Made by a program: the position numbers and the translations under genes. Below the pieces are notes generated by a model, which worked only from the letters and a program-made list of their open reading frames with translations, made no database searches and was not told the origin of the DNA. 64,000 nt of DNA. Source: Streptomyces akebiae. GTDB lineage: Bacteria; Actinomycetota; Actinomycetes; Streptomycetales; Streptomycetaceae. Of the stretch, positions 1-8,237 are shown piece after piece; position 1 is the first letter of the stretch, and each line of letters starts with the position of its first letter. The stretch spans positions 8,556,001 to 8,620,000 of the forward strand of contig NZ_CP080647.1 in assembly GCF_019599145.1 (NCBI RefSeq), given 5' to 3'.

Positions 1-1398
1 ATGCGCTTCCCGCCGTCCTCCACGGCTCTGCAGCACTACATCGACCTGGCGGGTCTGGAGACCCGTCCGTTCCCCAACCCCCTCGCGGAGGCCACGCCGT
101 CGACCGTCGTCGACCTCAAGGGCGAGTCCCACTACGCCGAGACCATCGACGACCTGCCGCAGGTCTACCGGGACGTGGCCGCCGCCTGGAAGGCCTGCCT
201 CGAAGAGGGCGCCGACTTCTCCGACATGAACCGGGCGCTGCGTGAGCGGGACCTGCCGCGCATCCGGGAGATCTGGGCGAAGCTCGTCGAACGGCTCGAC
301 AACCAGACCTTCTACGGCTTCCTCTGCGACTCCGAGGCCTTCAAGTCCTTCCGGCACCGCGAGATCTTCGGCCAGGTCGGCTTCGGCACCGGCGGCTGGG
401 ACACCGACTTCCCCAACTCCATCCTGGAGATCCTGCGCGTCGTCTACACCGAGGCCGACGACCACCACCGCGGCATCGTCGGCGGCAGCCAGCAACTCCC
501 GCTGCGGCTCTGGGAGCGTGAGCCCGAGAAGATCGTGCACTGGCCGTACGGCACCTCGCTGAGGTCCCTGCACGCCGCGGGGGAGCCGCGGCCCGCCGTG
601 ACCCGGCTCCAGCGGACCGCCGGCAACCGGATCACCGTGACGGACGCGAACGGTGACATCCGTACGTACCGGGCGGCGATCTTCACCGCCCAGTCCTGGA
701 TGCTGCTGTCGAAGATCGCCTGCGACGACTCGCTCTTCCCGATCGACCACTGGACGGCCATCGAGCGGACGCACTACATGGAGTCCAGCAAGCTCTTCGT
801 GCCCGTCGACCGGCCGTTCTGGCTCGACAAGGCCGTCGACGACCAGGGGAATCCGACGGGCCGTGACGTCATGTCGATGACGCTCACCGACCGTATGACG
901 CGCGGCACCTACCTCCTCGACGACGGCCCGGACAGGCCCGCCGTCATCTGCCTCTCCTACACCTGGTGCGACGACAGCCTGAAGTGGCTGCCGCTGTCGG
1001 CGAACGAGCGGATGGAGGTCATGCTGAAGTCGCTCGGCGAGATCTACCCGAACGTCGACATCCGCAGCCATGTCATCGGCAACCCGGTGACCGTCTCCTG
1101 GGAGAACGAGCCCTACTTCATGGGCGCGTTCAAGGCGAACCTGCCCGGCCACTACCGCTACCAGCGGCGCCTGTTCACCCACTTCATGCAGGACCGGCTG
1201 CCCGACGACAAGCGGGGCATCTTCCTCGCAGGCGACGACATCTCCTGGACGGCAGGCTGGGCGGAGGGCGCGATCCAGACCGCGCTCAACGCGGTCTGGG
1301 GGGTCATGCACCACTTCGGCGGCACCACGGACGCGACCAACCCCGGTCCGGGAGACGTCTACGACACGATCGCCCCCGTCGAACTCCCGGAGGACTGA
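1..1398 (+). CDS. Flavin monoamine oxidase family protein, 5'-truncated by window edge
   Basis: This is the C-terminal 465 residues of an FAD-dependent amine oxidase, an enzyme family that oxidises primary amines or amino acids to imines with release of H2O2. The end of the protein carries the family's FAD-contacting C-terminal block (GIFLAGDDISWTAGWAEGAI, around residues 404-423), which closes the cofactor site. The N-terminal dinucleotide-binding GxGxxG motif and Glu are absent, so the ATG at base 1 is an internal Met and the true start lies upstream of the window. The substrate cannot be told from this part; tryptophan 2-monooxygenase-like and L-amino-acid oxidase-like members share this block. 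The next gene is on the opposite strand and converges on it with a gap of about 50 bp. Confidence 0.85.
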   Translation: MRFPPSSTALQHYIDLAGLETRPFPNPLAEATPSTVVDLKGESHYAETIDDLPQVYRDVAAAWKACLEEGADFSDMNRALRERDLPRIREIWAKLVERLDNQTFYGFLCDSEAFKSFRHREIFGQVGFGTGGWDTDFPNSILEILRVVYTEADDHHRGIVGGSQQLPLRLWEREPEKIVHWPYGTSLRSLHAAGEPRPAVTRLQRTAGNRITVTDANGDIRTYRAAIFTAQSWMLLSKIACDDSLFPIDHWTAIERTHYMESSKLFVPVDRPFWLDKAVDDQGNPTGRDVMSMTLTDRMTRGTYLLDDGPDRPAVICLSYTWCDDSLKWLPLSANERMEVMLKSLGEIYPNVDIRSHVIGNPVTVSWENEPYFMGAFKANLPGHYRYQRRLFTHFMQDRLPDDKRGIFLAGDDISWTAGWAEGAIQTALNAVWGVMHHFGGTTDATNPGPGDVYDTIAPVELPED

Positions 1399-1449
1399 GG
1401 CGTTTCCGATGCCGTACCGCCGCATGTTCCCCAGTCGAACGTATGACGT

Positions 1450-2223
1450 TCACATGAGAGAGCGGCAGTCGGCCCTCTCGGGCATCGGGGTCAGCAGCAT
1501 GCGGCCCGCGAGGCCCACCGCCGCGTCCAGTCGGTGGGCGAACTCCTCGGCCAGATCGGGCAGCGCGCGCAGCGCCCACAGCGCGCGGGCTGCCGACCAG
1601 CTGGCCTCGCGCGCGCGTTCCAGGCTCCACGCGCCGAGCAGATGGGTGAGCGGATCCGCGATCTGGAGAAGATCGGGACCCGGCATCAGCTCCTCGCGGA
1701 TACGTTCCTCCAGCGAGACGAGGACATCGCCCACCTGCTCGAACTCGTCCTCCAGATCGGCTGGTTCGCAGCCGAGCGTACGACAGGTGTCCACGACGGC
1801 CAGCGCGAGATCGTGCCCGATGTGCGCGTTGATGCCGCAGAGGGCGAACTGCAGCGGCTGTACCCCGGGATGGCGCCGGAACTGCAGCAGCGGCCGCCAG
1901 CACGCGGGTGCGCGGCCGCCCTCGGCGACCCTCAGATACCGCTCGGCGAAGAGCACGTCCAGGGTGATCGCGGCCTCGGCGTCCGGGAAGTGCCCCGTGT
2001 CCAGGCGCCGGCCGATGGCCTCCGTGACGGCGAGGTAGACGCAGTTGAAGACGGCGATCCCGTCCCGTGCGGGAAGAGTCGCGTCCAGGGCGCGCATGCG
2101 GGAGACGACCGTGTCCACGGCGTCGGACCCGGCTGCCGTGTCCGCCGCCTCCCTCACCTCCACCAGGTCCACGGAGGTGTCCGTCGAGTCCACGGAATTG
2201 GTGAATTGTTCCCACTGCGCCAT
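1450..2223 (-). CDS. DUF5995 family protein
   Basis: A 257-residue soluble, helix-rich protein that I match from memory to DUF5995. It shows a VSRMRALDATLP segment, FNCVYLAVTEAI, LDVLFAERYLR and the hallmark QFALCGINAHIGHDLALAVV (about residues 123-142), whose two His residues could be a metal or catalytic site. The ATG at 2223 is chosen because similarity begins soon after it; an upstream in-frame extension to 2361 is Arg/Pro-rich and not family-like. No strong Shine-Dalgarno is visible. The gene is divergent from the GH6 gene across 138 bp. No function is established for the family, so no role is assigned. Confidence 0.75.
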   Translation of the reverse strand: MAQWEQFTNSVDSTDTSVDLVEVREAADTAAGSDAVDTVVSRMRALDATLPARDGIAVFNCVYLAVTEAIGRRLDTGHFPDAEAAITLDVLFAERYLRVAEGGRAPACWRPLLQFRRHPGVQPLQFALCGINAHIGHDLALAVVDTCRTLGCEPADLEDEFEQVGDVLVSLEERIREELMPGPDLLQIADPLTHLLGAWSLERAREASWSAARALWALRALPDLAEEFAHRLDAAVGLAGRMLLTPMPERADCRSLM

Positions 2224-2361
2224 AGGGGGCAGGGTCGCAGGCCTACGCTGACACCGGTGCCGCCGTGTCCGGCGCGTCCCCGGAACGGGGTAACGCGGGC
2301 GCGGCGGGAAGTGCCGGGAAGCCGACGGAGCGCGGTCCGGGGAGCAGGGGGGGAGCACCAC

Positions 2362-3657
2362 GTGTCAGGCTTACGCGCCCAGCGTCTGTCCGCACGCCGA
2401 GCCGAACGCCGGCGGGCGGCGAGGCGCGGCGTCATGACGGCCGCGGCAGCGATCGTGGCCGTCGTCGGGACGATCACCGGCATGGTGGCGGCGATGGGCG
2501 GTGAGAGAACCGCCGACGAGGCCCGGCCGCTGACGAGCCGCGCAGGGGGTCCGCCGTCCGACCCCGCCACCCTTTCCGGCCCTTCCGGCCCTTCCGGCCC
2601 TTCCGGCCCTTCCGGCCCTTCCGGCCCTTCCGGTCCTTCCGGTCCCACCCGAAAGGCCGGGCCGGGTGCGGACGGCTCCTCCCCGCGGCGGACCTCGCCG
2701 CCGCCCTCGAACTCGCCCGGCCCCTCCGTGAAGGCCGGTGTGCGGCCGTCGGCGGAGCGGACCGAACGGCGTGCGGCACCTGGGACCGGCCCCGGCGTGC
2801 TCTACCGCCATCCCGACTCCCAGGTCCTCGACTGGGTCCGTGACCACCCCGACGACCCGCGCGGCGCCGCCATCGAGACCGGCATCGCCGACCGCCCCGC
2901 GGCCGTCTGGTTCACCGACCCCACGCCCGCCGTCGTCACCGCGCAGGTCGCGGCGGTCGCCTCCGGGGGTGCCGCGCGGGACCAGGTACCGGTCCTCGTG
3001 GCGTACGCGATCCCCGACCGCGACTGCGGCGGTGCCTCGCAGGGCGGGGCGCGGAGCCTGGACGCGTACGACGCCTGGATCGACGCGTTCGCCGCCGGAC
3101 TCGGCTCGGACGACGTCATCGTGATCCTGGAACCGGACGCGATCGCCCAGTCCGACTGTCTCGCTGCCGCCGGCCGCACCGACCGCTTCGCCTCGCTCGC
3201 CCGCGCGGGGAGGGTCGTCAAGGCGGCCAACCCGGGCGCCCGCGTCTACTACGACGCCGGGCACTCCGCATGGAACACCCCGGGCAAGCAGGCCGCGCTC
3301 CTGCGACAGGCGGGCGCCGCCGACCCCGACGGCTCCGACGGTGTCTTCAGCAACGTCTCGAACTTCAACCGCACGGAATCGGAGGTCGCCTACACCCGTA
3401 GGGTCCTCGACGCACTCGGCGCTCCCCCCGGTCTCGGCGCCGTCATCGACACCAGCCGCAACGGCAACGGCGCCCCGGCCGACGGTGAGTGGTGCGACCC
3501 CAGCGGCCGCGGCCTCGGCCGCCCACCCACGCTCACCACCGGCGAGCCCGGCGTCCACGCCTACCTGTGGGTGAAACTGCCCGGCGAGTCCGACGGCTGC
3601 CGGGGGAGGGCGGGGACGTTCTCACCGGGGTACGCGTACGAGCTGGCGCGGGGGTGA
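2362..3657 (+). CDS. Secreted glycoside hydrolase family 6 (endoglucanase/cellobiohydrolase-like)
   Basis: A 431-residue exported beta-1,4-glucan hydrolase of family GH6 acting by inversion. GTG at 2362 is preferred because GGAGCAGGGGGGAG lies just upstream; ATG 2434 is an internal alternative. The N-terminus is Arg-rich, then a hydrophobic stretch (about residues 25-43) acts as signal sequence or anchor. A Pro/Ser/Gly linker with eight SGP units follows (about residues 72-95), then the catalytic domain from about residue 145. GH6 signature 1 is VAYAIPDRDCG with Asp221, and signature 2 is VILEPDAIAQSDC with Asp259, the expected proton donor. No cellulose-binding module is visible, and the catalytic domain is compact. 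It probably contributes to plant-polysaccharide degradation outside the cell. Confidence 0.88.
   Translation: MSGLRAQRLSARRAERRRAARRGVMTAAAAIVAVVGTITGMVAAMGGERTADEARPLTSRAGGPPSDPATLSGPSGPSGPSGPSGPSGPSGPSGPTRKAGPGADGSSPRRTSPPPSNSPGPSVKAGVRPSAERTERRAAPGTGPGVLYRHPDSQVLDWVRDHPDDPRGAAIETGIADRPAAVWFTDPTPAVVTAQVAAVASGGAARDQVPVLVAYAIPDRDCGGASQGGARSLDAYDAWIDAFAAGLGSDDVIVILEPDAIAQSDCLAAAGRTDRFASLARAGRVVKAANPGARVYYDAGHSAWNTPGKQAALLRQAGAADPDGSDGVFSNVSNFNRTESEVAYTRRVLDALGAPPGLGAVIDTSRNGNGAPADGEWCDPSGRGLGRPPTLTTGEPGVHAYLWVKLPGESDGCRGRAGTFSPGYAYELARG
2575..2646 (+). repeat. Nine-base tandem repeat encoding Ser-Gly-Pro linker
   Basis: Eight head-to-tail copies of TCCGGCCCT, the last two with single changes, lie in frame inside the GH6 gene. 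They encode (SGP)8, a flexible collagen-like spacer. The first six copies are identical at DNA level, which suggests recent expansion by slippage. Confidence 0.95.
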
Positions 3658-3720
3658 GCGGGCCGGTCCCGGGGCGAGCGGGCCGGTCCCGGGGCGAGCG
3701 GGCCGGTCCCGGGGTGAGCG
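3651..3720. repeat. Three and a half copies of a 20-bp tandem repeat at the GH6 stop codon
   Basis: The unit GGCCGGTCCCGGGGYGAGCG occurs three times in a row from 3661 to 3720, preceded by a half unit (3651-3660) that contains the GH6 stop codon. The array fills about half of the gap to the next, convergent gene. It is not palindromic enough to be a normal terminator. Confidence 0.9.
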
Positions 3721-3776
3721 GCGTTCGGTGGTGGGGCCGGTGAGGCAGGGAGGGCCGGCGGTCGGGGGCGGCCGGA

Positions 3777-4988
3777 TCAGCCCTTCGGATCGGGAAGCGT
3801 CACGTTCGGCCGGGACACCTGGGGGCGGTCCCTCTCGCTGGTGCGCAGGACGCCCGCGAAGGCGACCAGGCCACAGGCCAGCACCGTCACCAGGCCGAAC
3901 GACACGACCAGGCTGGTCAGTTGCGCCAGACCGCCGATCGCGCTCGGCGCGACCAGCCCGGAGGTGTACGTGATGGTCGCGACCCCCGCGATGGCCTGAC
4001 TGGGGTTCGGCCCGCTGCGGCCCGCGGCGGCGAAGCAGAGCGGTACGACGACCGCGATGCCGAGGCCCATCAGGGCGAACCCGGTCATCGCGACCGCCGG
4101 CTCGTTCGCGACGACGATGAGGACTCCGCCGACCGCGGCCAGGACACCACTGGCCCGGACGGTACGGACCGAGCCGAAGCGGTCGACCACCGAGTCGCCC
4201 GCCAGCCGGGCCACCGCCATGGTCAGCATGAACCCCGTGGTGCATGCCGCCGCGAGCCCCGCCGAGGTCTCCAACTGGTCCCGCAGATAGACCGCCGACC
4301 AGTCCAGGGCCGCCCCCTCCGCGAACACCGCGCAGAACCCGACCGCGCCGATCAGCAGCGCCGACTTCGGCGGCAGCGCGAACCGGGGCGGCGGCTCCTC
4401 GTCCTCGGTGGGCCGCAGATCCAGTACCCACTGGCAGGCGACCAGCCCGAGGGCGGTGAGCGCGACCGCCGCGAGCGCGTGGTGCAGCCGGGCGTCCGAT
4501 CCGAGGTGCGCGGCGAGGGTGCCGCCCGCCGAGCCGACGAGGGCGCCCGCGCTCCACATGCCGTGCAGGCCCGACATGATCGACTTCCCGAGGCGGCTCT
4601 CGACCTCGACGCCGAGCGCGTTCATGGCGACGTCCGCCATGCCCGCCGAGGCGCCGTACACGAACAGCGCGAGGCAGAGCGTCCAGAGGCTCGGCGCGAG
4701 GGAGGGCAGGACCAGCGCGAGCGTCCACAGCGAGAGCAGTCCGCGCAGCGCCGTACGGGCGCCGAACCGGTGACTGATCCGGCCCGCGAGCGGCATCGCC
4801 AGCGAGGCGCCGATCGCCGGGAAGGCCAGGGCGAGACCCAGCTGGCCCGCGCTGACCCCCGCATGGTCCTGGATCCACGGCACGCGGGTCGCGAACGAGC
4901 CGGTGACGGCGCCGTGCACCGCGAACACGGCCGCCACGGCGTACCGTGCCCGCCTCACCTCGCGCTGCTCGTGGATCACCGCACTCAT
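3777..4988 (-). CDS. MFS transporter, ROK-linked
   Basis: A 403-residue integral membrane permease of the major facilitator superfamily with about 12 hydrophobic segments. The loop 2-3 basic motif is visible as GRISHRFGARTALRG (about residues 67-81), and the second half repeats the pattern with DRFGSVRTVRASG. ATG 4988 is preceded by GGGAGG at a good distance. It is divergent from a ROK regulator across 380 bp holding a palindrome, an arrangement typical of sugar or small-metabolite exporters and importers under local control. The substrate cannot be read from the sequence; the nearest flavour is the fucose/sugar-permease-like MFS group. Confidence 0.85.
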   Translation of the reverse strand: MSAVIHEQREVRRARYAVAAVFAVHGAVTGSFATRVPWIQDHAGVSAGQLGLALAFPAIGASLAMPLAGRISHRFGARTALRGLLSLWTLALVLPSLAPSLWTLCLALFVYGASAGMADVAMNALGVEVESRLGKSIMSGLHGMWSAGALVGSAGGTLAAHLGSDARLHHALAAVALTALGLVACQWVLDLRPTEDEEPPPRFALPPKSALLIGAVGFCAVFAEGAALDWSAVYLRDQLETSAGLAAACTTGFMLTMAVARLAGDSVVDRFGSVRTVRASGVLAAVGGVLIVVANEPAVAMTGFALMGLGIAVVVPLCFAAAGRSGPNPSQAIAGVATITYTSGLVAPSAIGGLAQLTSLVVSFGLVTVLACGLVAFAGVLRTSERDRPQVSRPNVTLPDPKG

Positions 4989-5270
4989 TCTCCGCCTCCC
5001 TGAATCCTCATCCTCGGTGCGCCGCGAGGGCGCCGCGCCCGCTTGCGCTCCGCCGAGAGAGCACAGGCGCTCGCCCGCGGCCGTTGTGGGACGACGGTGC
5101 GCCCGGCCCTCGCCGGCGACGCTCCCGACGTCTCGGGGATCCCCCGCCCCATGATGCGGTCGGCCTGTCGCCCACCCCACCGCTCGGCGCCCAGCCGCCC
5201 GTCCGCCGTCCTCGACCCTCCGGTTTCCACGAAGCCCTCGGCCCACGCGGACCCGTAGTGCCGACGTAAA

Positions 5271-5293
5271 CTATCAGGAACCCTGCCTGATAG
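5271..5293. promoter_or_regulatory. Palindromic operator between MFS and ROK genes
   Basis: CTATCAGG and CCTGATAG form a perfect 8-bp inverted repeat around a 7-bp spacer, in the 380-bp divergent region (4989-5368), 76 bp before the ROK ATG. Spacing and AT-rich arms suit a dimeric winged-helix ROK regulator. I infer that the ROK protein binds here and controls both genes. The rest of the region holds nothing convincingly coding. Confidence 0.65.
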
Positions 5294-5368
5294 ATAGGGA
5301 GCGAGGCGGGGAGCAGGCGCCCCTGGGCCGAGCGCCCGGTCGTGCCGCCCATCTGGGAGGATCCCGCC

Positions 5369-6580
5369 ATGCCCGCATCACCCAGCACCGCCCGAGCCAT
5401 CAACGACCGGCTCGCCCTGCGGCTGCTGCAGCAGGAAGGGCCGCTGACGGCAGGCCAGTTGAAGCAGCTCACCGGTCTGTCGCGGCCCACCGTCGCCGAC
5501 CTGGTGGAGCGCCTCACGGCCGCCGGGCTGATCGAGGTCGTGGGGGAGTCCGGGGAGCAGCGGCGGGGGCCCAACGCCCGCGTTCACGGCATCGTCGCGG
5601 ACCGCGCGCACCTCGCCGCGCTCGATGTCCGCACCGAGGGGGTCTCGGTCGTCGTGGCCGACCTGATCGGTACGGAGCTGGCGCGGGCGTCCGTCCCGAT
5701 CGCGGACGACGCCGGCACCGGGCCCGCGGTGGAACAGGCGGTCGCCCTGGTCGAGCGCGCCGCCAAGGAGGCGGGCGCCGACCGGCTGCACACGGTGGCG
5801 GTCGGCGCCCCCGGTCTGATCGACCCGGCCACCGGCGAACTCCGCGACTCCAGCGGCCTCCCCGCATGGCATCGACGCCTGGTCGCCGCCCTCGGCGAAC
5901 GGCTCCCCGCCCGCGTCCTCGTGGAGAACGAGACCAATCTCGCCGCGCTCGCCGAACAGCGGGACGGCGCCGCCCGCGACCGCGACACCTTCGTCCTCCT
6001 CTGGCTGGGCCTCGGCACCGGCGCCGCAGTGGTCCTCGACGGCCACCTCCGGCGCGGTGCCTCCGGCGGCACCGGAGAAATCGGCTTCCTCCCCGTCCCG
6101 GGGACGGCCACGGTCCCCTCGGCCGTCGACTGCGAGGGCGGCTTCCACTCCCTCGGTGGCGCGGCGGCGGTGGTCGCGCTGGCCGCCGCACACGGCGTCA
6201 CGGCCGAGGCCGCGACGCACGAGCCGTACGCGGCGACGCTGGTGCGCGCGGCGACCGCCCTCGCGGTGGACGGCGCGGCGAATTCGTCGCCGGCCACCCC
6301 CCACACCGCCTTCCTCGACGCCCTCGCCGACCGCCTGGCCATCGGCGTGGCCTCGGTCGTCGCCGTGCTCGACCCCGGTTGTGTGGTGCTCGGCGGTGAG
6401 GTCGGGCAGGCCGGTGGGGAGGAGCTCGCCGTCAGGGTGGGGAGGCGGCTGGCGGCGATGTCGCCGCTACCGACCGAGGTCAGGGCCGGCGGCCTCGGCG
6501 GGGCCGCCGTACTGCGCGGCGCGCTGCTCATGGCCCGGGAGACGGCCCAGGACGACTTGTTCGGACCGCCCGCGCGCTAG
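5369..6580 (+). CDS. ROK family transcriptional regulator (XylR/NagC type)
   Basis: A 403-residue regulator. An N-terminal winged helix (about residues 5-60, GPLTAGQLKQLTGLSRPTV) is fused to a ROK actin-like sugar-kinase fold. ROK features include VGAPGLIDPATGEL, VENETNLAALAEQ and the GLGTGAAVVLDGHLRRG phosphate loop; SGGTGEIGFLPV carries the usual sugar-binding Glu. The cysteine cluster CxCGxxGC that binds zinc in many ROK proteins is not present; a single VDCEGG remains, so metal binding is doubtful. ATG 5369 follows GGGAGG by 8 bases. It is divergent from the MFS gene, and the palindrome at 5271-5293 is the likely operator. The inducer is probably a sugar or phosphosugar. Confidence 0.88.
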   Translation: MPASPSTARAINDRLALRLLQQEGPLTAGQLKQLTGLSRPTVADLVERLTAAGLIEVVGESGEQRRGPNARVHGIVADRAHLAALDVRTEGVSVVVADLIGTELARASVPIADDAGTGPAVEQAVALVERAAKEAGADRLHTVAVGAPGLIDPATGELRDSSGLPAWHRRLVAALGERLPARVLVENETNLAALAEQRDGAARDRDTFVLLWLGLGTGAAVVLDGHLRRGASGGTGEIGFLPVPGTATVPSAVDCEGGFHSLGGAAAVVALAAAHGVTAEAATHEPYAATLVRAATALAVDGAANSSPATPHTAFLDALADRLAIGVASVVAVLDPGCVVLGGEVGQAGGEELAVRVGRRLAAMSPLPTEVRAGGLGGAAVLRGALLMARETAQDDLFGPPAR

Positions 6581-6789
6581 GGGGTATTTCGGAGGTCCCG
6601 CACAGCATCCACGGCGCCCGGCACGCTCCCCCACTCTCGGCTCCGCTCGAGCGGGAGGGACCCCCACCGCCGCACCGGCCGAAACCCCAAGTACGTCCGG
6701 TACGAGGGCTTTCGTCCGGCACGCCGAGAGCACGCACCGGACACCGCGGGCACCGCACAGGACTTTCGAAACACCCCCAGCTCGGACGT

Positions 6790-7542
6790 TCAGCCCGGCC
6801 TCGCCCCGAACCGCTGCTCCAGGTACTCCGCGAACGTCCCCCGTCCCACGGCCCGCCCCGGGGTGAGGTGACCGCCGTCCCTGAAGCCCTGGTAGGCCTT
6901 GCCGAACAGGGGGACGTTCAGGAGGGGGCGGCGGCGACCGGTGGCCGTCAGGTAGGCGCGGGCCAGCTGGGGGAAGGTGAGGATCTCGGGGCCGCCCATG
7001 TCGTCGACGCGGCCGGCGGGGGCGCCCACGGCCAGTTCCGCCAGACGGTCCGCGACCTCGGTGACGGCGACGGGCTGGTCGCTCACCCCGGCGGGAAGCA
7101 TCATGACCGGCGGCTTGGAGAGACTCTGGAAGAGCAGCACGAGAAGATCGTGGAACTGGGTGGCGCGCAGGATCGTCCAGCCGGGGCCGGACCCCTCGAC
7201 CATCCGCTCGACGGCCAGCTTGGACCGGTAGTAGCCGAGCGGCACCCGGTCCACGCCGACGATGGAGATGTAGACCAGATGGCGTACCCCGGCCCGCCGC
7301 GCCGCCTCGATCAGATGCTCCGCCGCCTTCTCGTCGCCGCCGCGCGGCGAGGTCGCACAGTGCACGACCGTGTCCACCCCCGCCACGGCCGCGTCCAGCC
7401 CGCTCCCGCCCGCGACGAGATCGACGGCGTACGTCCGCGCGTGCCGGCTGAGCACCCGCACGTCGTGTCCGTCCGCCCGCAGCCGCTCGGTGACGGGCCG
7501 GCCGAGGACGCCGGTGCCACCGGTCACCAGGATCGTGGTCAT
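6790..7542 (-). CDS. Atypical SDR / NmrA-like NAD(P)-binding protein
   Basis: A 250-residue Rossmann-fold protein starting MTTILVTGGTGVLGRPV, whose TGGTGVLG loop binds NAD(P) (residues 7-14). The YISIVGVDRVPLGYYRSKL stretch carries YxxxK-like residues of extended/atypical SDRs. This group includes NmrA-type sensors and NAD(P)H:quinone reductases; the substrate is unknown. The start at 7542 is supported by GAAGGGGA eight bases upstream; an upstream GTG frame to 7707 is proline-rich and not protein-like. The nearest promoter upstream is the chitinase-like element at 7746-7778, about 200 bp away. The gene converges with the ROK gene. Confidence 0.8.
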   Translation of the reverse strand: MTTILVTGGTGVLGRPVTERLRADGHDVRVLSRHARTYAVDLVAGGSGLDAAVAGVDTVVHCATSPRGGDEKAAEHLIEAARRAGVRHLVYISIVGVDRVPLGYYRSKLAVERMVEGSGPGWTILRATQFHDLLVLLFQSLSKPPVMMLPAGVSDQPVAVTEVADRLAELAVGAPAGRVDDMGGPEILTFPQLARAYLTATGRRRPLLNVPLFGKAYQGFRDGGHLTPGRAVGRGTFAEYLEQRFGARPG

Positions 7543-7745
7543 GCTGTCCATCCCCTTCGCGTCGACGCGACTCGTCGACGGGAACGGGCGCGGCGGAAGG
7601 CGGTCGGAACCGCCCCGCTCGGCTGCCGTCCCACGACTCCAGCTTGCGGGTCCCGGCCCGGGCCGGCAGTGCGGGGGACCCGGCGGCGGGGCAAGGGCCG
7701 TCGTCACCGCCGCCGGGCCGTTCGAGGCGGGTACCGCGACCGCAG

Positions 7746-7778
7746 ACTTTAAAAGGACTAGACCAAGCTGGTCAATGG
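7746..7778 (-). promoter_or_regulatory. Chitinase-type promoter with DasR-like site, lacking a chitinase gene
   Basis: Read on the minus strand, TTGACC (7770-7775) and TAAAGT (7746-7751) are separated by 18 bases and flank TTGGTCTAGTCC, a partial match to the DasR operator ACTGGTCTAGACCACT. The same 25-base arrangement stands before the real chitinase at 22.9 kb: identical AGGACTAGACCA and GGTCAATGG flanks around four differing bases. It points toward the SDR gene at 7542, with about 200 bases of apparently non-coding leader between. Confidence 0.65.
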
Positions 7779-7953
7779 GTCATGACCCCTTCGAGTGGAG
7801 TCCCCGTCACGGAAGTTGACCCTTGGTCAGTAATAGTCGAAGGGCGTCGCTGCCCGCCGGAGAAGTCCAGTGATGTTGTCTGTGAGCCACCCCACAGCCC
7901 TCACCCGCATGGGTGCAGACCGGGCGTGGCACACTGGCCATGTACCAGAAGCA

Positions 7954-8080
7954 GCGCACTCCGGGGTCGGTGAAAGTCCGAACCGGCGGTTACAGTCCGC
8001 GACCCGGTCGCTTCCAGCGGCCGGTTGACCAGGTGAAATTCCTGGACCGACGGTTAAAGTCCGGATGGGAGGCAGTGCGC
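7954..8080 (+). promoter_or_regulatory. FMN riboswitch (RFN element)
   Basis: The closing stem pairs GCGCACT (7954-7960) with AGTGCGC (8074-8080). Inside are conserved RFN boxes: GGTGAAAGTCCGAACCGGCG, ACAGTCCGCGACCC, GACCAGGTGAAATTCCTGGACC and CGACGGTTAAAGTCCGGATG, the last followed by GGAGGCAG. The element lies 157 bases before ribE. By analogy with known RFN elements, FMN binding should repress the rib operon, by transcription termination or by hiding the AGGAGG ribosome-binding site at 8223-8228. Bases 7543-7745 upstream hold no recognisable gene. Confidence 0.95.
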
Positions 8081-8237
8081 GGCGGGCGGGCATTCGTGCG
8101 CGCCGCCGTCTGTTTTTGGCCTACCTCGACAGGGGTGGGTCTTCCACACGGCGTCGCTCCCTGTGCCGTGGTCCGCTCTGTCTGTCGTCTTCGACAGCCC
8201 CGGAGTCCGTGCCCCACGAGGCAGGAGGACCCGGGAA

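Noticed and set aside
1..3. ATG at the first base as a true start
   Set aside because: The amine oxidase lacks its N-terminal FAD-binding domain, so the Met is internal.
2575..2646. Tandem repeats as a CRISPR array
   Set aside because: The repeats are 9 bases, contiguous, in frame and without spacers.
7543..7707. Upstream GTG extension of the SDR gene
   Set aside because: The added residues are Pro/Arg-rich and not a signal peptide; a good ribosome-binding site precedes ATG 7542.
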